Of a stretch of DNA of 19,742 bases, positions 14,166-19,742 are shown piece by piece. Below the pieces are notes generated by a model, which was not told where the DNA came from, did no database searches, and saw only the letters and a program-made list of their open reading frames with translations. The position numbers and the translations under genes were made by a program. Position 1 is the stretch's first letter. Each line of letters starts with the position of its first letter. Source of the stretch: JBBTRN01 sp038065175 (lineage in GTDB: Bacteria; Patescibacteriota; Doudnabacteria; UBA920); NCBI GenBank assembly GCA_038065175.1, contig JBBTRN010000038.1, positions 1-19,742 on the forward strand, given 5' to 3'.

Positions 14166-14852
14166 TCAGCGTTGAGCATGGGTGTTGGCGCGTGGGGCGA
14201 TGAATCCCTGAAATTCCGGACAAGCGGGGCTGTCGCCGCAATTTCCTAAGACATCGTCGGCCGCTAACCAAAAGATGTCCAACTCCTGACCTGCTTCCCG
14301 CATTGGTCGTACCATTCGCAAAATGGTAACCAGCCACGCGCGCACTTCATCTTGGTAGCGATCCTGGGCGCTACCCGATACAAAATGTTCGCGTGTGTTT
14401 TCCAGGTGGATGGACTCGTGGGCGAGGCCAATTGCGAAAGTGTTGCGGAGCTTGGCCGTAAAACGGCCGCCCGAAATTTCCAATAATTTCGGGGCATAAA
14501 CTTCTACCCCTAATTTCTTCCACTCCGGAAGCCAAGCAGATTTCATTAGAACATTCTCTCCACCCTTATCCCGGCAGGGAATCGGCGAAAGGTTCAGCAC
14601 TAGCTCCTCGGATTTGAACCTGGAAAAGAGCCCTGTCAGCTTTTGTCGCACAAACGGCGGTATAAAGTGGGAGGTTGGAGCGTTGGGGTCCACTGCAACC
14701 AACAAATGCCGCATGAGCTGGCTGGCTTCATGCACTTGAATTTCGTCAAGACGCACGAGCTCCTTCGCTCTAACGGTGGGGTTTGGCTGAATAACATCGC
14801 CCACAAGAAGGGCGAATACCAAGGCTAACGTAACCAAAAAAACTTTTTGCAT
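14166..14852 (-). CDS. Secreted protein with HExxH zinc-peptidase motif
   Basis: The protein has 228 residues. An N-terminal signal peptide (KVFLVTLALVFALLVGDV) is followed by a domain with AIGLAHESIHLEN. H145, E146 and H149 form a HExxH zinc site, and the downstream QDEVRAW segment offers E169 as a possible third ligand, as in gluzincins. No named peptidase family is recognised, so proteolytic activity is inferred from the motif. Four cysteines occur (one mid-protein and a C-terminal group in GNCGDSPACPE), fitting an exported disulfide protein. An AGGAGG ribosome binding site lies eight bases before the ATG. The stop is TGA. It is transcribed against the surrounding plus-strand genes, and its base composition is clearly more GC-rich than theirs, as for the adjoining protease gene; both look acquired together. 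Confidence 0.8.
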   Translation of the reverse strand: MQKVFLVTLALVFALLVGDVIQPNPTVRAKELVRLDEIQVHEASQLMRHLLVAVDPNAPTSHFIPPFVRQKLTGLFSRFKSEELVLNLSPIPCRDKGGENVLMKSAWLPEWKKLGVEVYAPKLLEISGGRFTAKLRNTFAIGLAHESIHLENTREHFVSGSAQDRYQDEVRAWLVTILRMVRPMREAGQELDIFWLAADDVLGNCGDSPACPEFQGFIAPRANTHAQR

Positions 14853-14879
14853 ACAAAAGCCCTCCTTAGGCTTGTTTAA

Positions 14880-14908
14880 ATTTTACTATACTTGTGGATA
14901 AGTGTAAA
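14880..14908 (-). promoter_or_regulatory. Predicted promoter of the HExxH protein gene
   Basis: On the minus strand, TTTACA (14908-14903), a 17-bp spacer and TAAAAT (14885-14880) are in register. The predicted start is near 14873, just upstream of the AAGGAGGG ribosome binding site at about 14861-14867. An overlapping TATAGT gives poorer spacing. Confidence 0.55.
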
Positions 14909-14917
14909 TCTTCCAGC

Positions 14918-14977
14918 AAAAAGAAAACCGGCGGAAAGACATTAAAGTTTTTAGGCTCTAAGAGGTCAATCCGCCGG
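14918..14977 (-). terminator. Terminator of the subtilisin-like protease gene
   Basis: On the minus strand, CCGGCGGA (14977-14970) pairs with TCCGCCGG (14935-14928), followed by TTTTCTTTTT. The 34-nt loop may fold further (CTC/GAG). It lies about 30 bases after the protease stop codon. Confidence 0.6.
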
Positions 14978-15008
14978 AAAGGATTTGCGACAGACGTGTG
15001 CGAGACGG

Positions 15009-17174
15009 TTAGCGGTCGGTTTTGAGCTGGAGATCCCTTAGGATCCAGCCAATGCCGGCTGATGAGCCGTTCGTGAAGAAACGGAAGGAGACCGCAATCT
15101 GCTTGCCCGAGTATTCGGACAAGTCAAACTTCATCTCCTCCAAACCCAACACGCGCGTGTTGGGTAAGTTTTCGCGGATAATCTTGGAGTTGACCCGTCC
15201 ATCTTCTGCCAACTCTTTGATTATAATTTCCGCGACATCGAAATGGATGTCCGGCTTGCCGACTCCCTGCATCTGCAGGAAGTGGCGGAAAGCGAGCGAT
15301 ACTGAACCGGTTACTGACCGGAGGTCAATCACTTGCGTCACTAGCTCCGAATCGGATACCCCGCCCTTGTAGTTGAGCGCATCCGATTTCCCCGCGTACC
15401 AGGCGTTGCCGCCAAGTAGGAGGAAGTCAGCCAGGTGCCAGAGGATAGGGTTGTCGCCGTTTAACCGGCGAACCTCATATCCTATTGGCCCTTCCTGCGA
15501 GTATGCCAGATCCAGCGAGCTGGACTGGCTTTCACGAGTTTGGAACAGCACCCACTCGCTCCACTCGCTCCAGTTCCCAGCCCGGTCAACAACCCGGCAA
15601 GTAACGGACTGGTGAGCGTTTTCCCGAAGAGGCGCGGCTGCGGGTCCGGTAAGCGTAAGAGCCAGAAAATTGCCACTACCAAAGTAGGGTAAGAACTCCT
15701 GAACTCTCTCCTTTCCACCCTCCTCGTGCAGACACTCGGCACCCAGAAGCGTTTCATCTGTACCAGTGAGGGAAAGACGAACGGAACTGTGGCCGACATG
15801 CATAAGCGTAATGAGCGGGCGGTTGGGCGGCATGTCGTCTTCGGTCATAAGTTCCGGCAAAGACAAGCGTGCGCCAGAACGGAACAGTTCGGTCGGGGCA
15901 TAATCCCGAAGGTTGAGCCTCCATTGGCCCATCCCGCGGTTACCGCCGATCAGCCGCAAACGAATTTGCTCCTCTGTTAGCCCAGGTGAGTAGGCTAACA
16001 TTAAAGCAATCGCGCCCGCGACATGAGGGGCAGAGAAGCTGGTACCGTCGGCGCGACGGTAACCTTTGGGGTTTAACATTACCCCTTCGGCAACTTGCCC
16101 GACAGGTACAGCAACATCAATGTCCTGGCCAGGGGCAGCGAGGAGCACGCTTTTTGGACCCCAGTTGGAAGCCCAAGAAACGCCCTTGCCTACCTGGTTG
16201 TCCCAAGACGAAGCGCCGACTGTGATGACTCCGGGAACACTGGCAGGAGTGACCGGTGTACGGTCGATATTTAGGCTACTGTTTCCAGCTGCCGCAATAA
16301 CGACGATCCCCGTTTTGCGAGCTACCTGAATGGCTTCTGCTATCGGCAGTACTTGATCAAGCGTGCCGAAGGAAAGATTCAGGATTACGCGCGCTTTAGG
16401 GTTTGTCGAACGGAGTTCTTCGCTTTTGCGTGCCGCGGCCAATATTCCGGCGACCACGTTTTCGGTCGTACCGGCGCCTTTTGCATCGAGCGCCTTAACA
16501 AAACCAAATTGAATGAAGTCAGCGAGTCCGGCGATGCCTTTCCCGTTGTTCGCTTTAGCGGCGATAACGGACATTGTGGCACAACCGTGCCCGTTGTCGT
16601 CAGTCGCCGGAGAGGACGGATTAATCGCATTGTAGTTCCAAAAATTACGCGACCAATCAAAATCCTCGTGGCCGAAACACGCGCCGGTGTCCACACCAAT
16701 AATGTAGACATTGTCGGACTTCAGACGTGGAGCGCTGGCCCAACCAATGGAGCCGGGGAAGTCCCCAAGCGCCCATTGTTGGTGGACGAGCGGGTCGTTC
16801 GTCGGTGGACCCTCAAATGTCCTAATTACCGGTGAGAACGAAACCCATTCTACCGATGAATCGGTAACGAGCGAAGCATGCAGGGCTTGAAGCCCTTGCA
16901 CGGAACCCGCAAACTGCAAGGTATAGTACCCCTGCAATGTGGGTTCGTCTGCGGCGAGCGCACGAAGCGTGGTTGCCGAAGCCTCGCGAAGCGAGGACTT
17001 GGCGAAAAGCGCTTCCGAGCCAGGCCGGCCTCGGAATTTGACCAAAAGTTGATCGCCCCAGTATTCACTGGTGACGACCCCATCCCGAGTCAAGCGGGAT
17101 AGTTGAAAAACTGCACGTTCTCCTTGGGCAAACATCACCCAGGAGAAAAAAAGACACAATATAATCTGTCGCAT
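15009..17174 (-). CDS. Secreted subtilisin-family (S8) serine protease
   Basis: The protein has 721 residues. The signal peptide (IILCLFFSWVMFAQG) is followed by an inhibitor-I9-like propeptide (QLLVKFRGRPG ... SVEWVSFSPVIRTF) that would assist folding and be cut off. The catalytic domain has the complete set: D162 in IIGVDTGACFGHEDF, H196 in DDNGHGCATMS, the oxyanion N298 in AAAGNSS and S379 in DGTSFSAPHVAGA. After the protease domain comes a 330-residue C-terminal part. It contains a segment with VTCRVVDRAGNWSEWSEWV, of fibronectin/Ig type, and a final jelly-roll-like domain (DLSEYSGKQIAVSFRFFTNG ... GWILRDLQL), possibly for binding a surface or a glycan. A strong AAAGGAGGA site precedes the ATG. 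The DNA is GC-rich compared with the plus-strand genes. It probably acts outside the cell with the neighbouring HExxH protein. Confidence 0.94.
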   Translation of the reverse strand: MRQIILCLFFSWVMFAQGERAVFQLSRLTRDGVVTSEYWGDQLLVKFRGRPGSEALFAKSSLREASATTLRALAADEPTLQGYYTLQFAGSVQGLQALHASLVTDSSVEWVSFSPVIRTFEGPPTNDPLVHQQWALGDFPGSIGWASAPRLKSDNVYIIGVDTGACFGHEDFDWSRNFWNYNAINPSSPATDDNGHGCATMSVIAAKANNGKGIAGLADFIQFGFVKALDAKGAGTTENVVAGILAAARKSEELRSTNPKARVILNLSFGTLDQVLPIAEAIQVARKTGIVVIAAAGNSSLNIDRTPVTPASVPGVITVGASSWDNQVGKGVSWASNWGPKSVLLAAPGQDIDVAVPVGQVAEGVMLNPKGYRRADGTSFSAPHVAGAIALMLAYSPGLTEEQIRLRLIGGNRGMGQWRLNLRDYAPTELFRSGARLSLPELMTEDDMPPNRPLITLMHVGHSSVRLSLTGTDETLLGAECLHEEGGKERVQEFLPYFGSGNFLALTLTGPAAAPLRENAHQSVTCRVVDRAGNWSEWSEWVLFQTRESQSSSLDLAYSQEGPIGYEVRRLNGDNPILWHLADFLLLGGNAWYAGKSDALNYKGGVSDSELVTQVIDLRSVTGSVSLAFRHFLQMQGVGKPDIHFDVAEIIIKELAEDGRVNSKIIRENLPNTRVLGLEEMKFDLSEYSGKQIAVSFRFFTNGSSAGIGWILRDLQLKTDR

Positions 17175-17193
17175 GTGTCCTCCTTTAGTCTTA

Positions 17194-17222
17194 ACTATGT
17201 CATATTATTCAAATTTTGTCAA
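17194..17222 (-). promoter_or_regulatory. Possible promoter of the subtilisin-like protease gene
   Basis: On the minus strand, a perfect TTGACA (17222-17217), a 17-bp spacer and CATAGT (17199-17194). The predicted start near 17187 leaves only about 13 nt before the ATG, just enough to include the Shine-Dalgarno site, so the -10 choice is uncertain. The 116-bp divergent gap also holds a 10-bp AT-only inverted repeat (17235-17244 and 17263-17272); no good plus-strand promoter is clear. Confidence 0.4.
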
Positions 17223-17290
17223 GATGAAAACTTTTTATTTTTATGTTATTCTTTTTATACGAATAAAAATAATTTTGATGAAATAAAAAA

Positions 17291-19742
17291 ATGACAACCA
17301 CAAAAAATTCTTTAAACTTCAAAATACCTTTAGAAGGTTTATTTAGTGTTGGGCTGGCATTTTTTTTAGTTGTATTAGTTTTAATGACAATAAGTCAACA
17401 AACCGTTTTTGCCACCTCTCATGGCTGTAATTCCAGCACCTGCCCTGGAATTGCTCCAATTTGCTGCTCAGGCAGCGGTAGTTGTACAAATGACGATTCT
17501 TTGTGCGGCGGTGGAGGTGGAGGTGGAGGTGGAGGTGGAGGTTGCACTGATCCAAGTCAATGCTCATCTCCAGGAAGCTGTAGTGTGCCAGTCCAGAGTA
17601 TTATTTGTACAGGAAGTTGGGGAAATTGCGGTCCAGCGGGAATAGATAGTGGAGGAAACTGTCAGCAATACTGTGAATGCGATTCTGCATGTATAACTTA
17701 TGGTACCAACATTAATTCATCAGCTTGTTCTAACGGATCATGTTCATACGCTTATGGGGGGAGTTGTCAACTATCAAGCGGAGCCTGTAGCTCATGGATT
17801 GGAGCAAACACATGCAGCGGAGGGGGTGGAGGAAACGGTAATACTTGCCAGCTTAGCGCCGGGACTTCGGGACCAACTAATATCAATGCAACACAAGGGG
17901 CATCATCTTCTTTTAGTTGGCAAGTATCCAGCAGTTCCGGAACTCAATATTTCAACGTTTCCATGTCCGGTGTTCCCAATGCCGCTTACAGTGGACAAGT
18001 TACTGGCGCTAGCGTGGATATTTCTGAAGGCCAAAAGTCAATGTCAGGAAGTTTAACGCCTTCAGCTTCTACCCCTGTCGGCCCCTATACTTTAACGGTA
18101 ACTATTACTTCCCAATCCGACTCCTCTTGCACTTATCAACTAAATTACACAGTTAATGTCCAAAGCTCTGGAGGAGGCGGAACAAATAACTCGCAGTGCG
18201 TAAGCACAAATTTTTCCGCTTCTGTCACCGCCGGGCAGAATTTCTCCGGTACAGTGGTAGTGCGCAACATTGGCTCCAACTCCTGGCACAATACTGCACC
18301 CAACCAATACGGCTTAACCTCCCCCCAAGGTTCACTCTGGACTACCACCGGTCCCTTTAGCACCCAATGGCTTGGTATGCCCTTTACGCCTGTACCTTCC
18401 AATACTGACGTAACTTTTAATGTTAATGCCACAGCTACTACTACCCCTGGCAGTTACTCGTATAATTTTCAAATGCTTCAAAACAGTGTAGCTTGGTTTG
18501 GCCCGATTTGTACCGCCAACATTACTGTAAATCCTGTAGCCAACACCCCTCCCACCGTTTCTATCCAAAGCCCCACGGCTACAGCCTATTCCAATTCTAA
18601 TCTGCCCTTGCGCTGGACAGCCGCTGATACTGGGGGCATTTCCCTGTGCGAAGTTCAGCTCAATACCGGCAATTGGATGCGCTATCCAGTTTGCAATAAC
18701 AACACCACCACAGAAACCCAACTCTCTTATGTCCATATGCCGACTATTTTGGGGACAGCCGCCACCCGCCTCTTAGCCCTAGATTTTGCCGAAAATGCCG
18801 GCAGTACGGCTTATGACCGGAGCGGTAATGGTAATAATGCCGCGCTAGTGAACTCTCCTTCCTGGGTAGCCGGGCAATACGGCCGGGCTTTGAGCTTTAA
18901 CGGCACTAGCCAGTATGTAAACCTAGGCAACAGCTCCACCCTAAGGCCTGCAGGCGCCTTTTCTGTCGCAGCCTGGGTCAATGCCAATGCGAGTCAGGTA
19001 GCTTATCCTCAAATCATCTCTTCCGGGGACAATACCGGCGTAACCGGCTGGAATTTATACATCCAAAACGGATCTAACCAAGGCGCGGCTTCGTTTATCA
19101 TAAAAGACAGCGGAGCTTGGGGAACTTGTTACGCCCTTGGTACGACTAACCTTAAAGGTGCAGGCTGGAAGTTTGTGGTGGGTACCTTTGACGGCACTAA
19201 CATCCGTATTTATGTTGATGGAGTCTTACAGACTTCAGATACTTGTTCTGGGGCTATCCAATACGGTACTTCCCCCAGCGCAGAAGTCGGGAGAAAATTC
19301 AATACCGCGGCTGACACCTATTTCACCGGCAGTATAGACGAAGTGGCGCTTTACAGCCGGGTTTTGACCGCAGCGGAAATTGCCGCCATGTTTACAAACA
19401 GCGCTTTTAACGGTGCTCATACTTTAAACGCAAGAGTTACAGACACTAGTGCCCAGTTAAGCCCTACAGCTTCGGTGAATTTCAGCATAAATTTGCCCAA
19501 CCAACCCCCTGTTTCCATCGCCACCATTTCCACTAACGGCTCAACTTATTCCAATTCCATAACAGTTACCCAAGGTGTACCGGTGAATGTTTATTTAGGC
19601 GCTAATTACAGCAATGCCGGGGTAATTAATACCGGTTCCTCTGACCCAGACGGCTGGACTCACGCGACTCTAGGTATGAGCGGAGGCACTGCCAAATGCG
19701 ACTGGAATTCGGACTTAAATCAGGGCGCGGCCACCTACGAAA
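17291..19742 (+). CDS. Large secreted multidomain surface protein (NBR1-like Ig and LamG domains), 3' end outside window
   Basis: The frame is open from the ATG at 17291 to the window end, at least 817 codons. The signal peptide covers residues 1-41 (GLAFFLVVLVLMTISQQTVF, then A). Residues 42-185 are Cys-rich, with a run of 12 glycines at 73-84. An Ig-like beta domain covers about 186-292. Residues 303-415 match the NBR1-like Ig pattern (SVTAGQNFSGTVVVRNIGSN, then W, TPGSYSYNFQM, WFG). An Ig-like segment at about 418-485 is followed by a LamG/concanavalin A-like domain at about 494-703 (LDFAENAGSTAYDRSGNGNN ... GSIDEVALYSRVLTAAEI). More Ig-like sequence follows. Such proteins sit on the cell surface and bind glycans or other cells; attachment to a host is an attractive guess for an episymbiont but is inference. 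Composition is more Thr/Ser/Asn-rich and GC-richer than in upstream plus-strand genes. There is no Shine-Dalgarno. Confidence 0.9.
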   Translation, partial: MTTTKNSLNFKIPLEGLFSVGLAFFLVVLVLMTISQQTVFATSHGCNSSTCPGIAPICCSGSGSCTNDDSLCGGGGGGGGGGGGCTDPSQCSSPGSCSVPVQSIICTGSWGNCGPAGIDSGGNCQQYCECDSACITYGTNINSSACSNGSCSYAYGGSCQLSSGACSSWIGANTCSGGGGGNGNTCQLSAGTSGPTNINATQGASSSFSWQVSSSSGTQYFNVSMSGVPNAAYSGQVTGASVDISEGQKSMSGSLTPSASTPVGPYTLTVTITSQSDSSCTYQLNYTVNVQSSGGGGTNNSQCVSTNFSASVTAGQNFSGTVVVRNIGSNSWHNTAPNQYGLTSPQGSLWTTTGPFSTQWLGMPFTPVPSNTDVTFNVNATATTTPGSYSYNFQMLQNSVAWFGPICTANITVNPVANTPPTVSIQSPTATAYSNSNLPLRWTAADTGGISLCEVQLNTGNWMRYPVCNNNTTTETQLSYVHMPTILGTAATRLLALDFAENAGSTAYDRSGNGNNAALVNSPSWVAGQYGRALSFNGTSQYVNLGNSSTLRPAGAFSVAAWVNANASQVAYPQIISSGDNTGVTGWNLYIQNGSNQGAASFIIKDSGAWGTCYALGTTNLKGAGWKFVVGTFDGTNIRIYVDGVLQTSDTCSGAIQYGTSPSAEVGRKFNTAADTYFTGSIDEVALYSRVLTAAEIAAMFTNSAFNGAHTLNARVTDTSAQLSPTASVNFSINLPNQPPVSIATISTNGSTYSNSITVTQGVPVNVYLGANYSNAGVINTGSSDPDGWTHATLGMSGGTAKCDWNSDLNQGAATYE
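17510..17542 (+). repeat. GGTGGA microsatellite coding for polyglycine
   Basis: Five GGTGGA units plus GGT are read in frame as glycine. With the preceding GGC they give 12 glycines. The 6-bp unit keeps frame when units are gained or lost, so slippage would change linker length without turning the gene off. The regular GG runs could also form a two-layer G-quadruplex on the coding strand. Confidence 0.85.

Noticed and set aside
15986..16835. Plus-strand ORFs opposite the subtilisin gene (up to 160 codons)
   Set aside because: They are antisense shadows of a GC-rich gene whose catalytic motifs are all on the minus strand.
18145..18736. Minus-strand ORFs opposite the large surface protein
   Set aside because: The plus frame is open over 817 codons with recognisable domains; the opposite frames are by-products of its codon use.

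Overview
The window reads as a chromosomal segment of a small-genome bacterium, most likely a Candidate Phyla Radiation member (Patescibacteria, Parcubacteria-like). This is inferred from several things: secA, separate secD and secF, a sigma-region-4/HARE-type regulator, and a membrane protein paired with a VirD4-like ATPase that lacks its own membrane anchor. The plus-strand genes are AT-rich, mostly without Shine-Dalgarno sites, and some carry small palindromic or tandem repeats inside coding sequence. No taxon marker (rRNA, tRNA) is present, so the assignment is inference. TGA is a true stop at two genes here and does not occur inside the long conserved genes, so the standard bacterial code is assumed.

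Left part (1-6371): the C-terminal end of secA, a small membrane-protein gene broken by one in-frame TGA, a small conserved-looking hypothetical gene, and a short gene cut in two by a 181-bp miniature inverted-repeat element. Next come a GNAT acetyltransferase, a Nudix hydrolase with a SEC-C-like zinc tail, an M1 aminopeptidase that holds two heptamer repeat arrays, and a secreted L,D-transpeptidase with calcium-binding-type repeats.

Middle part (6375-14157): secD and secF, separated by a second, about 97% identical copy of the same miniature element. They are followed by a terminator, a strong sigma70-type promoter and a sigma4/HARE regulator. A three-gene module follows: an anchored membrane protein, a VirD4/TraG-like ATPase and a single-span small protein. 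It ends in a strong terminator with a perfect 13-bp stem.

Right part (14166-19742): two minus-strand genes form a visibly more GC-rich island with strong AGGAGG ribosome binding sites and their own promoters and terminators. They encode a secreted HExxH protein and a secreted subtilisin-family protease. Divergent from them, a very large secreted surface protein begins and runs off the window. It has a Cys-rich head, a 12-glycine tract, Ig-like modules including an NBR1-like one, and a LamG/concanavalin-like domain.

Taken together, much of the segment concerns the cell envelope: protein export (SecA, SecD, SecF), wall cross-linking, a DNA- or protein-translocation ATPase, exported proteases and an adhesin-like protein. 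The best-supported unusual findings are the miniature transposable element with target-site duplications, whose in silico removal restores a gene, its nested palindrome, and the foreign-looking protease island.
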